Shown here piece after piece: positions 1 to 8,149 of a stretch of DNA of 49,852 nucleotides (the stretch's first letter is position 1; every line of letters starts with the position of its first letter). Source of the DNA: Hyphomicrobiales bacterium (GTDB lineage Bacteria; Pseudomonadota; Alphaproteobacteria; Rhizobiales; Rhizobiaceae); contig UCJH01000050.1 in assembly GCA_900472785.1 (NCBI GenBank), forward strand, positions 1-49,852, in the 5' to 3' direction. Position numbers and translations under genes: made by a program. The notes beneath the pieces were generated by a model. The model did not search any database. It was given only the letters and a program-made list of their open reading frames with translations, and was not told where the DNA came from.

Positions 1-173
1 TTGAGGACATCAACGCGGCGAAACGCCAAGCTCTTCTCTACCTTGCACAGTCGCTTGAAGAGTCTGTAGGAACGACTGGCGTCATTACGGGTGCGGTAGC
101 GGGATTGGATCCGGCGGGCTCGGTATTGTTCGCGGTTTCGATGAGTGTGACCTTTGAAGAGCCACCGGGATAA
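1..173 (+). CDS. 3' end of small hypothetical protein (paralogue of the gene at 1170)
   Basis: The reading frame is open from the window edge (first full codon at position 3) to TAA at 171-173, giving the last 56 residues. They contain AAKRQALLYLAQSLEESV, TGVITGAVAGLD and a C-terminal SMSVTFEEPPG. The gene at 1170-1418 has the same layout (AAKREALLFLAQSLQDSV, TGFITGAVSGLD, SMNVTFED), so the two are clear paralogues. I do not recognise a named family or function. A hairpin terminator follows at 231. The start lies outside the window. Confidence 0.6.
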   Translation, partial: EDINAAKRQALLYLAQSLEESVGTTGVITGAVAGLDPAGSVLFAVSMSVTFEEPPG

Positions 174-230
174 AGAACCTTGGTGAGGGATGGTGCCATC
201 CGTTGACCAAGGGCGGCAGCTTACATTGAT

Positions 231-255
231 AAAGCCCGGTAATGAGCCGGGCTTT
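231..255 (+). terminator. Rho-independent-type hairpin
   Basis: AAAGCCCGG and CCGGGCTTT form a perfect 9-bp stem around a 7-nt loop. The A and T tails on the two arms make it usable in both directions. It sits between the converging ends of the left-edge gene (plus strand) and the small gene ending at 277 (minus strand), where a bidirectional terminator is expected. Confidence 0.65.
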
Positions 256-276
256 GTGAGTATTTATCTGCCAACG

Positions 277-453
277 TCAGCTTCGCTCGCTCGGATTGGT
301 CTGCTTTTTAAGCCGTGCTTCTCTCAATGATAGCGTTTTTCGCCTCATGGTGGCGAGACGCTCCTCCTCGGAACTTGTCGCCACTGTTTTCGCCTGTTCA
401 AAACTTCCGTTGGCAGAGCTGGACCTTTGACGACGCGTCTTTACGTCTTTCAC
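277..453 (-). CDS. Small basic, charged hypothetical protein (58 aa)
   Basis: Frame from GTG at 453 with a good GAGAGGAA ribosome site 5-10 nt upstream, ending at TGA 277-279. The product begins VKDVKTRRQRSSSANGSFEQ and then has a Glu/Arg/Lys-rich helix (SSEEERLATMRRKTLSLREARLK), likely soluble and helical. It follows the response regulator gene by 13 nt on the same strand, so the two are probably co-transcribed. The same frame stays open further upstream, but that part overlaps the regulator gene and I do not count it. No family recognised. Confidence 0.45.
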   Translation of the reverse strand: MKDVKTRRQRSSSANGSFEQAKTVATSSEEERLATMRRKTLSLREARLKKQTNPSERS

Positions 454-466
454 GCTTTCCTCTCGA

Positions 467-841
467 TCATTTTTCGAAGTGTCGAAGTTCCCAGGCCGCG
501 CGGACCGCCGCGACGAGGTCTTGGTCAGTGGCCGGCTTGGGCAACCAGGTGCTGGTTTGAAAGACTTGAGGCGCGTCGTGCTTTGAGGCGCCCGAGCAAA
601 CAATGACGGGCACCCCGCGCTCGATCAAGATGGCGGCGACGTCGTCGCAGATGCCGTCTTTCAGATGCATATCGAGAATGGCCACTAAAGGCGTCTCGGC
701 CTCAAGCCAATCCATAGCCTCGGCACACGAGTTGGAAATGTGCGTCTCGAACCCAGCCTCGTGAAGCGTGTACTCCAGATCGATAGCGATCAGCGGCTCG
801 TCTTCAAGTATCAGAATGTCGTTGGATTTTTTGATTGGCAA
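467..841 (-). CDS. Single-domain response regulator (CheY-like receiver)
   Basis: A 124-aa protein consisting only of a receiver domain. The acidic pocket is E13-D14-E15 (ILILEDEPL), the phospho-acceptor is D57 (VAILDMHL), the switch Ser is S83 (VIVCSGAS) and the invariant Lys is K102 (WLPKPA). There is no output domain, so it must work by protein-protein contact, as stand-alone receivers do in phosphorelays or with a histidine kinase; no kinase gene lies nearby. Many rhizobial genomes carry such receivers. The gene is followed on the same strand by a small charged protein. Family assignment is firm; partner and signal are unknown. Confidence 0.88.
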   Translation of the reverse strand: MPIKKSNDILILEDEPLIAIDLEYTLHEAGFETHISNSCAEAMDWLEAETPLVAILDMHLKDGICDDVAAILIERGVPVIVCSGASKHDAPQVFQTSTWLPKPATDQDLVAAVRAAWELRHFEK

Positions 842-974
842 GTTCCGCTCCGCAAAGGGACGCTCTACGCCAATATCTCGACACTACGCTTATTCAAGAA
901 TATGGCAATAAACTAAGACATGTTGAAACGAAAACTGTTACGGTGTGTTGGCAGCTATTAACCTGGCAGGAACG

Positions 975-1157
975 ATGGCCTACGACGCCGACATGCAGCT
1001 GTTTTACGACCCAGTGGACAAAATTGTGGTCGTATCGTTTCAAGGGGCGCTCACGCTACTGCCGGGTCCTTTCCAAAATAGAAAATCAGGCATTGCGGCT
1101 GGGGAAGCTCACTGCCGGGCGCGCGGGTGGGTGGATGGCATGCCACAAGTGTCGTAA
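975..1157 (+). CDS. Small hypothetical protein (60 aa)
   Basis: The ATG at 975 has a CAGGAACG ribosome site directly upstream. The frame also stays open back to 945, but without a comparable site. The product starts MAYDADMQLFYDPVDKIVVV and ends MPQVS. Its pattern of alternating hydrophobic residues suggests a small beta-rich domain. It is followed 12 nt later by the gene at 1170 on the same strand, so they probably form a pair. A longer overlapping frame (835-1242) has odd composition (many Trp, Cys and Thr) and looks like an artefact. Function unknown. Confidence 0.45.
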   Translation: MAYDADMQLFYDPVDKIVVVSFQGALTLLPGPFQNRKSGIAAGEAHCRARGWVDGMPQVS

Positions 1158-1169
1158 CAGGAGAGCGGG

Positions 1170-1418
1170 ATGCGAGTTCATTTTACATACAATGATGGCG
1201 ACGGCCACGGGCGTGACGAACCCCCTGGGTGCCACAAAATAACCGCCGCGAAACGTGAGGCGCTTCTCTTCCTGGCACAATCGCTACAAGATTCCGTGGA
1301 GACCACCGGCTTTATCACTGGCGCTGTCTCTGGACTGGATACTGAGGGTGCTTTCTTATTTTCAGTCTCGATGAACGTGACATTCGAGGATGCCGCTGAC
1401 CAGAAAGCAGTAGCCTGA
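1170..1418 (+). CDS. Small hypothetical protein (82 aa), paralogue of the left-edge gene
   Basis: Starts at ATG 1170 behind a strong CAGGAGAG ribosome site. The N-terminus MRVHFTYNDGDGHGRDEPPG is polar. The C-terminal 55 residues match the partial protein at 1-173 at most positions, with AAKRxALLxLAQSL, TGxITGAVxGLD and SMxVTFE conserved. The two copies are about 1 kb apart and flank the response regulator and its small companion, which suggests duplication. Not recognised as a named family; function unknown. Confidence 0.6.
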   Translation: MRVHFTYNDGDGHGRDEPPGCHKITAAKREALLFLAQSLQDSVETTGFITGAVSGLDTEGAFLFSVSMNVTFEDAADQKAVA

Positions 1419-1510
1419 AGACTGTAGTGCCGCGATACGTGGCGGCGGATCATAGATAAAGCTCCGGACCGTCAGCCCCGAAGCCTTTCACGAACAGTAG
1501 CTGGATTTTC

Positions 1511-1606
1511 CTAAAAGGTGAGAATTGCAGCAACGATAAACGCCACAGGAAGGCTTTGCAGGAGTACAAACAGAAGCACGTTGCTAACTGAGAATCTGGA
1601 AGACAT
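1511..1606 (-). CDS. Predicted 31-aa single-span membrane peptide
   Basis: ATG at 1606 follows AAAAGGAGGACTTC, a near-perfect ribosome site at ideal spacing. The 31-codon frame ends at TAG 1511-1513. The product begins MSSRFSVSNVLLFVLLQSLP and continues with a second Val/Ala/Ile-rich stretch ending ILTF, so about 22 uninterrupted hydrophobic residues follow a short positively charged N-terminus. That is typical of small stress-related or regulatory membrane peptides. No charged residue occurs after Arg4. It overlaps a 62-codon frame on the same strand that has no such features. Function unknown. Confidence 0.5.
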   Translation of the reverse strand: MSSRFSVSNVLLFVLLQSLPVAFIVAAILTF

Positions 1607-2082
1607 GAAGTCCTCCTTTTGTTGAGGCTAGGGTACAAGACCCCTCAAGCGGTAGTGCCCGCATCATTAACTACCGAAGACTGGACCCTGCGCTCTATCG
1701 TATGCAGGAGCAAGCCTATTCACAAAACCTTGGCGGAAATTCATCAGGCGGCTTCAGATTGGAAAAAAGCCCCGATCTGACGGTCAGAACAGATCGGAGC
1801 CACGCAATAAAGTAATGTTTAAAGCTGTTTCATCTGAAGTATTTTACCTTTGAACTCTCCGTCTTTAGCACGCTTTCTAAAAGCTACCAATTCGCTTCGA
1901 AGCAGGACATGGGTGACCGTTCGTTCGCAGTCTTACGGTAATCCCCCCGCAAATTAACGGGTGTCGAGTTTCAGCACGATTTGACCCATTTTTTCATTTC
2001 GCGTTAGCCCGCCAGATCCGATGTAACGAATTGTCAGCAAGCAATTTTATTTGGCCCAAGTGGATCGCGGCGAAATGGAAAA
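1607..2082. other. Intergenic stretch with one hairpin
   Basis: I find no convincing gene here. An inverted repeat CCGATCTG / CAGATCGG (1772-1797, 10-nt loop) could be a weak terminator, but it has no T-run. GGTAGT and ACTACC around 1651-1675 form a short imperfect stem. The rest is featureless to my reading. Confidence 0.4.
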
Positions 2083-2346
2083 ATGGTTCAAGCTGACATG
2101 AAAATTAACAGAATGGTTTTCGACGCGAAATTGACGGCAACGGGAATCAAGCACTACGAGAAAACCTATCTCTCGGCCGCGCCACGGAATGCGCCCATTC
2201 TCGCGGCGCTGGATCGGATCCGTGACATTTTGATCGGCGTCGCCACCGGCGGGCCAAGAATTCAGCAGGTCGACGCGGAGTACCGCACGCTCTTCGGGGA
2301 GCTCAACGACCAACACGCGACAACCCACTGCCAGACGCGATGTTGA
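2083..2346 (+). CDS. Small hypothetical protein (87 aa), doubtful
   Basis: An 87-codon frame beginning MVQADMKINRMVFDAK. The middle part (APILAALDRIRDILIGVATG) has a protein-like hydrophobic pattern, and codons from about 2200 to 2330 end mostly in G or C, as real genes do in this genome. Against it, the ribosome site (GGAAAA) is weak, the C-terminus (HATTHCQTRC) looks random, and nothing in the neighbourhood supports a role. An in-frame ATG at 2098 is an alternative start. No family recognised. Confidence 0.35.
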   Translation: MVQADMKINRMVFDAKLTATGIKHYEKTYLSAAPRNAPILAALDRIRDILIGVATGGPRIQQVDAEYRTLFGELNDQHATTHCQTRC

Positions 2347-2867
2347 AACGAGTTGGACTGCATCTCTACTCCCGGGAGTTGATCTGAGATGACACTGAGT
2401 CTGAGGTCCATTCAAGTTCCAGGAGAACAACTAAGCTTACTGGGCAATAAAGGTTGTGCATAAAGCGTGGCTTGTCTTGCGATCGACCTCGTTCTCGTTC
2501 GACGGAACCCCACTCTCGTCCCAATAGCGCCAGACCGGATGCTGGATGGCAGCTTATCGCCCATAGTCATTGAAAAACGGACAGACTGCAGTCGGCCCCA
2601 AATCCGACATTCTAGCTCGACCACGTTTCGACAGGGGACTGCACTTCGCCGTTATGGCAACTGGTCCGTCGTTCATCCCGCAAACGAGAAACGCTGCCCT
2701 TAGTTGATAAATTGGGGTGTTCGCCGTTCCCACTGGACTTCATGCGCAAAGGAAGCAGTACTCCTTTTCAGGCGAAGCCGATGTTTGGCAGATGCCCAAG
2801 CCCGAAGCTCGGGCTTCACTCAGTGCAAGGCGGGATATCCCCGGCCTCAAACGGAGTGGACACTAGA
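2347..2867. other. Stretch without a supported gene
   Basis: Only short frames with unlikely compositions occur (one at 2467-2703). I see no repeats, RNA genes or strong hairpins. The end of the stretch, just before 2868, holds the promoter and leader of the recombinase cassette. Confidence 0.35.
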
Positions 2868-3209
2868 ATGGCATCGCTAATAAGTGAAAGCGTTCCCCAG
2901 GCAGACCCATCACTGTCCACAAGCCCTCGGCCTAAGGCGCACAAGCCTAAGAAGGACCAACTGCTCGCGCTGGTCACAAAGCCGGGTGGCACGCGGATTT
3001 CGGTTCTGATCGAACGGCTGGGGTGGCAGGCCCATACGGTGCGAGCCGCGCTGTCGGGACTGCGCAAGCAAGGGCATCATATTCTAGCCACCAAGGCGCC
3101 AAAGACAGGCGAGGCGGTCTATCAGGTTGTTAAGCCGACAGAGCCGACGGAGCCGACTGAGCAGACGCCACCGGCGGCAGTTACCCCGCCTGAGGGAGGC
3201 GCAGCGTGA
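2868..3209 (+). CDS. DUF3489 winged-helix-like protein
   Basis: 113 aa from ATG 2868 (ACGGAG 11 nt upstream). After a polar N-terminus, residues about 25-80 contain KKDQLLALVTKPGGTRISVL, WQAHTVRAALSGLRKQGHHI and a short basic wing, which is the DUF3489 layout: a small helical DNA-binding-like domain. The tail is low-complexity (PTEPTEPTEQTPP). This family is normally the first gene of a three-gene cassette with DUF2924 and a large serine recombinase. Here too the next gene overlaps it by GTGA. Its role in recombination is not established; a recombination accessory factor is my inference. Confidence 0.8.
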   Translation: MASLISESVPQADPSLSTSPRPKAHKPKKDQLLALVTKPGGTRISVLIERLGWQAHTVRAALSGLRKQGHHILATKAPKTGEAVYQVVKPTEPTEPTEQTPPAAVTPPEGGAA

Positions 3210-3664
3210 ACATTGCCGCAAGGATCGCGACGGCGCCTGGAGTGGCGTCGTTCGAAGCTCTGGACCGCGAGGGATGCCTCAAACGCTGGCGCAAACAGTT
3301 CGAGCATGATCCACCGCGCTACGTCTCGGTCGAATTCATGCGCAAGGTGTTTTCCTATGAAGCGCACGTGGCCGCCTTCGGAGGGCATTCGACGGCGGTT
3401 CGCAATGTCCTCAAAGCCTGTTTGAAGGACACCGAGCGAGGCGGAAAACCAAAGGCCGGGGGGACAACTGCGCCTTCTCCTGCAACCTTGCGATCCGGAA
3501 CGCATCTGGTACGGGAATGGAATGGCCGCATCTACCAGGTCGAAGTCACAGCAGACGGCTTTCAGATGGATGGAAAGCAATTTGGCTCGCTGAGTGCCAT
3601 CGCTCGCAAAATCACCGGGACGCATTGGTCCGGCCCGCGCTTCTTCGGGTTGGCCCGAACATGA
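3206..3664 (+). CDS. DUF2924 family protein
   Basis: 152 aa from a GTG start overlapping the preceding stop (GTGA) with GAGGGAGG upstream. The C-terminal half carries the family hallmarks: GTHLVREWNGRIYQVEV, then FGSLSAIARKITGTHWSGPR, ending FFGL. These short WNG and HWSGPRFFG blocks are typical of DUF2924 proteins that precede serine recombinases in alphaproteobacterial mobile DNA. Its stop overlaps the recombinase start (ATGA), so the three genes are translationally coupled. Function not proven; probably a recombination accessory or DNA-binding factor. Confidence 0.85.
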   Translation: MNIAARIATAPGVASFEALDREGCLKRWRKQFEHDPPRYVSVEFMRKVFSYEAHVAAFGGHSTAVRNVLKACLKDTERGGKPKAGGTTAPSPATLRSGTHLVREWNGRIYQVEVTADGFQMDGKQFGSLSAIARKITGTHWSGPRFFGLART

Positions 3665-5415
3665 AGCCCGTCCGCTGCGCCATCTACACTCGCAAATCCT
3701 CGGAAGAAGGCTTGGGGCAGGAGTTCAACTCACTGGACGCGCAGCGGGAGGCCTGCGCATCCTATATCGCCAGCCAGAAGCATGAGGGATGGGTGCTGGT
3801 GCCGGATTACTATGATGATGGCGGCATTTCCGGCGGGACCCTTGAACGGGCAGCATTGAAACGCCTGTTGAAGGATATTGAAGCGGGCCTGGTCGATCAG
3901 ATCGTCGTCTACAAGATCGATCGGTTGACGCGATCGCTCGCAGACTTCGCCAAACTGGTCGAACGTCTCGATAAGGCGAATGCCTCCTTCGTCTCGGTGA
4001 CGCAGTCCTTCAATACCGCCACCAGTATGGGCCGGTTGACCTTGAACGTCCTGCTCTCCTTCGCACAGTTCGAGCGGGAAGTGACGGCCGAACGTATCCG
4101 CGACAAGATCGCTGCGTCCAAGCGGAAGGGCCTTTGGATGGGAGGCCGGGTGCCTTTGGGGTATCAAGCGTATGGTCGGTCTCTCAAGATCGTCGAGCAG
4201 GACGCAGAGACAGTCAGACGGATCTACAGCCTCTATCTCGACCTGGGATCGATCTACGAGGTCAGGGTGGCTGCCAACGATCTGGGCATGCGTACCAAAG
4301 GTCGACCGAGGGCAGGGGCGAAGAAGTACAGGCAGGACCGCAAATGCGTCGGCGCTGACGCAATCCGCCGCAAGGCATCCGATCTTGGCAAGCCCGATCC
4401 TGCAGCTGCTGGCATGTCAGCAAATGTCATCGGACCGGCACCGTTTGGGGTGACCAACATCTACTACATCCTGACCAACCCGGTTTACGCGGGACGCATC
4501 CGCCATCGTGCGCAGATCCATGACGGCAATCATCCGGCGATCATCGATCCTGCCGTTTGGGAACTAGTCCAGGAAAAGCTCACAGCCTTTGCGTCGCGCC
4601 AGCGGGGCGTCAGCAACATTGCCAAGTTCGCACCACTGGCCGGCAAGCTCTACGACGACACCGGAGACTATTTTACGCCAAGCCACACAAAGAAAGCGGG
4701 TGTCCGCCTCAGATATTACGTCTCCAATCGGCTCATCAGTATGAAACAGGTAGACAGGACCACTATGGATCGCGGCTGGAGACTTCCGGCTCTCATGCTC
4801 GAAAGCCAGATTGCCCAGGCAATCGTGCGGCACCTCATGGAGCGATTGCCGGTTGACCTGTCGCTGACCAAGTCGATTGCAGAGATCAGCCGAGTCCACC
4901 ATCGGCTTGAAGCGCTGTCAGCCGAGACCGAGAAGCAACTTCCCGCGATCCTGAAATGCCTGGATCAGGCAACCATCATGCAGGGTCATATCGATCTGAT
5001 GCTCATCGACCAATGTGTCGCCGAACTGCTCGCGCTACCGACTGAGGCGATCAATCCCGCAATTCTGGCATTCACCAGCAGCTTCCAGCATCGCAAACGC
5101 GGCGTGGAGACGAAACTGATCATTGGTGCCGCGCCGAGCAAAATCCGCGATGAGGTTCTGACCCGCAACATTGCCAAGGCACAGCAATATTATGATGCGA
5201 TCAAGCAGGGGCAAAACTTCGAAGACATCGCCAAGTCCGAAAATCTCTCGACGCGCCGGGTCATGCAGATCATCGATCTGGCCTTTCTGGCACCAGCAAT
5301 CGTTCAAGCGGTCGTGGCAGGCGATCAGCCGCTGGGCCTGACCACCAAATGGCTCTCTAACAATGCGATGCCATCCGACTGGCAAGCGCAGCGCAAGATC
5401 GTCGCCGCGCTCTGA
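3661..5415 (+). CDS. Large serine recombinase
   Basis: 584 aa. The N-terminal resolvase/invertase catalytic domain (about 1-150) has the nucleophile S13 in YTRKSSEEG, then YYDDGGISGGTLERAAL, YKIDRLTRSLADF and FAQFEREVTAERIRDKI. The recombinase domain follows (about 165-290: GYQAYGRSLKIVEQDA, NIYYILTNPVYAGRIRH). The C-terminal part has a helical stretch and a final helix-turn-helix-like segment (DIAKSENLSTRRVMQIIDLA). The start is ATG 3661, which overlaps the DUF2924 stop; a frame open further upstream merely reads through that gene. Large serine recombinases integrate and excise DNA without needing tRNA sites. No matching att repeats were identified, so the limits of its own element are unknown. 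Confidence 0.93.
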   Translation: MKPVRCAIYTRKSSEEGLGQEFNSLDAQREACASYIASQKHEGWVLVPDYYDDGGISGGTLERAALKRLLKDIEAGLVDQIVVYKIDRLTRSLADFAKLVERLDKANASFVSVTQSFNTATSMGRLTLNVLLSFAQFEREVTAERIRDKIAASKRKGLWMGGRVPLGYQAYGRSLKIVEQDAETVRRIYSLYLDLGSIYEVRVAANDLGMRTKGRPRAGAKKYRQDRKCVGADAIRRKASDLGKPDPAAAGMSANVIGPAPFGVTNIYYILTNPVYAGRIRHRAQIHDGNHPAIIDPAVWELVQEKLTAFASRQRGVSNIAKFAPLAGKLYDDTGDYFTPSHTKKAGVRLRYYVSNRLISMKQVDRTTMDRGWRLPALMLESQIAQAIVRHLMERLPVDLSLTKSIAEISRVHHRLEALSAETEKQLPAILKCLDQATIMQGHIDLMLIDQCVAELLALPTEAINPAILAFTSSFQHRKRGVETKLIIGAAPSKIRDEVLTRNIAKAQQYYDAIKQGQNFEDIAKSENLSTRRVMQIIDLAFLAPAIVQAVVAGDQPLGLTTKWLSNNAMPSDWQAQRKIVAAL

Positions 5416-5626
5416 GCGCAAATCACGTCTACATCGAAATGTGTGATTAGAAGCCGATGCGGCTTTCTCAACCTGTAAGTCTTGAAAGGCCTCTCAGAGA
5501 CTGAGGCCCCAAGATGGCGGCGGATATGTGCCAGCGGCAGTCTCTCAAATTCCAGTAGGCGTACAACCCACTGAAATCACAGCGCAATCCTACGCCATAT
5601 GCTAGTCTGCCTGGAATTTGGAAAAA

Positions 5627-5786
5627 ATTGGCTGGGGAACCTGGATTCTCACATCATTTCAACGGCTTATCGAAGAAGCCTTGAAATTCCCTCTGTTTTC
5701 CTGCCGCGAGCGACCGTGGATGCCAACTTTGTGCCCTGGCTTTGGGCATCAGTCAACAGTACGGGCGAGCGGCAATGATTTCCGCT
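5627..5786. repeat. Degenerate tRNA-Gln att copy 1 with arm region
   Basis: Positions 5629-5648 reproduce 20 bp of the tRNA-Gln 3' end (TGGCTGGGGAACCTGGATTC, including CCA). The preceding AAT is shared with the att copy at 16273. From 5641 to about 5757 the sequence is roughly 90% identical to 12107-12222, including one integrase-type TGGGCATCA (5743-5751). An imperfect palindrome AGCGGCAAT-G-ATTTCCGCT (5768-5786) closes the block. I read it as the left boundary plus left arm of mobile unit A. A short inverted repeat GGCCTC/GAGGCC at 5488-5508 lies between the serine recombinase and this block; the rest of 5416-6067 holds no gene I can support. Confidence 0.75.
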
Positions 5787-6067
5787 CTAGTGGCGAATTC
5801 GCGAGCAGGTGACAAACCACATAGACGTCCGCTTTGCGCCCACATTTCCGTCGTTCAAGTCATGCCATTCAGTTATCGTAGCGGTCACCGAAAAGAGCAG
5901 GGAGCGTCAGGCCCGTCGTGGGCGTGAGGATGATTTCGGGAGGGAAAGGTAGGGACTCTCAGGACCGCAATGTTATCAAACGCCGATACGGGAAATATGC
6001 CTGAAGAAATCGGTGGCTCATTCTGCGGCAGGCATGCAGAAATGTCAGTGTCCCGAGGAGGTTGCCG

Positions 6068-6805
6068 ATGAAGAACAAGAAAATACCCAGTGATATTGCC
6101 GCCGCCATCAGACAGTCGGCAATCGACGGCTGGGACGATGATGCCGTTATGGTTGCACACACTATCGAAACCGAAACAGCCGCCTATCTTGAACTTGAAG
6201 CGCTGGACTTCGGGACTGCTGCCAGCTTTCGTGAAAGCATCATTGCCGCTGTCTCTGAGATTTCCGAGGGCTGGGACGAGCGGCTGTCCATGGCCAAACT
6301 TGAAATCGAAGCTTTTCAAGAACTGCACGCCGCCAGGTTCGACGGTGTGCCCGCCAAAGAAATCTCCCGACTGAAAAATGAAGCCGAGCAGTCATTCCCC
6401 GATGACTTCACGGGGCAGCGCGATCATGTCGTGGCAGGCGCCCGGCGATTTATTTACGTCAGGGATCTTCGGGCGAGGATCGAACCGATCAAGAATCTGC
6501 TGATTGATATGGAAGGCATCATCGGAGACGAATGCTACAACGCCAATATCCAGAACTACGGCCCAGGGGGCATCTGGGAAGGTGAAGGGCGGTCGTTCCG
6601 ATATCCCGTGAAATTCGACAAGGGCGACGAGAGCTTAAAGCGCCGATACGTCCCTGCGGACATCGATCCGGAGGTGCTGATGACGGGACGCTATCAGTTC
6701 GGCAGCAACGAGCTTGGCATCTTTCGGGCGCTGGTCAAAGTTGTCGAAATGCTGGAGCGTGACTACGGTCTCCGCATCACGGACGGCAACCGCAACAACA
6801 AGTAG
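6068..6805 (+). CDS. Hypothetical protein (245 aa), island cargo
   Basis: Starts at ATG 6068 behind an excellent GAGGAGG (6055-6061). The protein is acidic and largely helical, with no signal peptide or membrane segment. Recognisable stretches are IPSDIAAAIRQSAIDGWDDD near the N-terminus, a central charged helix (EISRLKNEAEQSFPDDF) and a C-terminal half with NIQNYGPGGIWEGEGRSFRY and FRALVKVVEMLERDYGLRIT. I recognise no family. It is the first gene of unit A, upstream of a HEPN-motif protein and McrBC, so a defence-related or regulatory role is possible but only by position. Separate transcription is likely, given the 290-bp gap to the next gene. Confidence 0.75.
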   Translation: MKNKKIPSDIAAAIRQSAIDGWDDDAVMVAHTIETETAAYLELEALDFGTAASFRESIIAAVSEISEGWDERLSMAKLEIEAFQELHAARFDGVPAKEISRLKNEAEQSFPDDFTGQRDHVVAGARRFIYVRDLRARIEPIKNLLIDMEGIIGDECYNANIQNYGPGGIWEGEGRSFRYPVKFDKGDESLKRRYVPADIDPEVLMTGRYQFGSNELGIFRALVKVVEMLERDYGLRITDGNRNNK

Positions 6806-7095
6806 CCATGCAGGGGGGCACAGATTGCAGATTGGCGGACCATTCGGTCGGGATCGAACACCAGAACCAATTCTTCTACAATTGTGATCTTTCCCGATCT
6901 ATTTGTACCGTTGAGGACGGTATGGTGTGAAAACGGATAACGCCTTGATCGATGCCACAAATAATTTCGATCCTAGTCTGTGATTTGAACGACCCTTCGC
7001 CCAAGCGAGCATCGAATTTTTACTTGTCTTGTGACAGGTAAAATGAATTCGTGTGCCTTGTTTGCGCGAAGGCCGCGTCTAACAAGCGAGATAAC

Positions 7096-8013
7096 ATGAC
7101 CAGCACACGAGAACTGCGGATTAAAGCATTCAACAACTGGCCGGCTGAAACGGTTTTTCCAGTTCAACAGCAGTATACCGAACTGTTGGCTCGAGCGAAC
7201 GTGCAAGCCCCTATTGTCCACTGCAATCTAGGGATCATCGACGACAGAGAGTTTCACATTCTCGTTGCTTTTCTTTTGGATGGGCTTGATGCGCTGCCGC
7301 ATCGGCCGGACTGGGCTTTTGAGTCCTTTTACGTTCCATTAGAGATGGAAATGAACAGGATCAAAGAAAGCTCAGGTAATTTCAACGCCTCGCGTTTCCT
7401 TGAGTATAAACAGTTTTTGACAACGCTTGAGCAATCGACAATTGCTGCGCTTGCGGAGTTTGTGTCTCTAGCACCATTGCAACTGTGTGAGTTTGCTGCG
7501 GGCCGAATACTCAGTGCCAAAGCGCGGGGATCTTCCAGTGATCAGCAGCTATTAAAAAGAGCACAAGATGCACTGGGGTCAAATCTCTTTCACGCGTTTT
7601 GCACGAAGTATATGTCTGGCAGCATCTCAGGCGACGGAAAAGCGAAGGCCGATAATCAGCGAAAGGCTGGTGGCCTCATCAAGCTCTTAATAGAGGGGCG
7701 TGACGTCGACTTAAATGGAGTAACCGCAACTTTTGACGGCATTGATCGGGTTGGGATACTATCCACTGTAATTCTACCCAGCATGAGAAATGATCGCTTT
7801 CACGGAAACGTATTTCCTTCTTTCCGTAGCAGTGCGTACAAACTCAAGCACTACGCTGGCTCGCAGTTCGCGAGCACTACCGCATTTATGTTGGTCCTAG
7901 TATCGATCGCCGTTCGTTGGCCAACTTGCCTATCATCAGGTAAGCTCAATGACGCAATCGAGCAAAACGCTCGTCTTTTCGAAAAGCTCTTCAAAAATCA
8001 AATTGGGAAATAG
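7096..8013 (+). CDS. Putative HEPN-domain protein (305 aa)
   Basis: Mostly helical, with no signal peptide. The C-terminal part carries MRNDRFHGNVF: R231, a polar N232 and H236 form the R-polar-X3-H motif that marks the active site of HEPN ribonucleases, followed by Gly as in many family members (RNxxFHG). A conserved-looking helix precedes it (GILSTVILPSM), as in other HEPN proteins. HEPN RNases act in toxin-antitoxin, abortive infection and CRISPR systems. Here the gene lies just upstream of McrBC. ATG 7096 is chosen as start; an in-frame GTG at 7051 is an alternative, and neither has a strong ribosome site. The RNase assignment rests on one motif and context. Confidence 0.6.
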   Translation: MTSTRELRIKAFNNWPAETVFPVQQQYTELLARANVQAPIVHCNLGIIDDREFHILVAFLLDGLDALPHRPDWAFESFYVPLEMEMNRIKESSGNFNASRFLEYKQFLTTLEQSTIAALAEFVSLAPLQLCEFAAGRILSAKARGSSSDQQLLKRAQDALGSNLFHAFCTKYMSGSISGDGKAKADNQRKAGGLIKLLIEGRDVDLNGVTATFDGIDRVGILSTVILPSMRNDRFHGNVFPSFRSSAYKLKHYAGSQFASTTAFMLVLVSIAVRWPTCLSSGKLNDAIEQNARLFEKLFKNQIGK

Positions 8014-8149
8014 AACCGGATCAACCTGGCGGTGTTGCGTATCAAAAGGCTGGCTCGCCTTTTGGTGCCCGGGGGCTTCGCGAGGTGAATTGTAATGCAA
8101 ACGAGCAGACGCGTCCGGTAAACACGCTGTATGCTTTGGAGACCCGTAG

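Noticed and set aside
835..1242. Frame of 135 codons overlapping two small genes
   Set aside because: Composition is unlike a protein (many Trp, Cys, Thr and Arg) and it conflicts with two frames that have ribosome sites.
2467..2703. 78-codon frame
   Set aside because: No ribosome site, mixed codon use and no recognisable sequence pattern.
5742..5927. Short frames at 5742 and 12208 both starting MGISQ
   Set aside because: They share only the DNA of the arm repeat, then diverge at once; no ribosome site.
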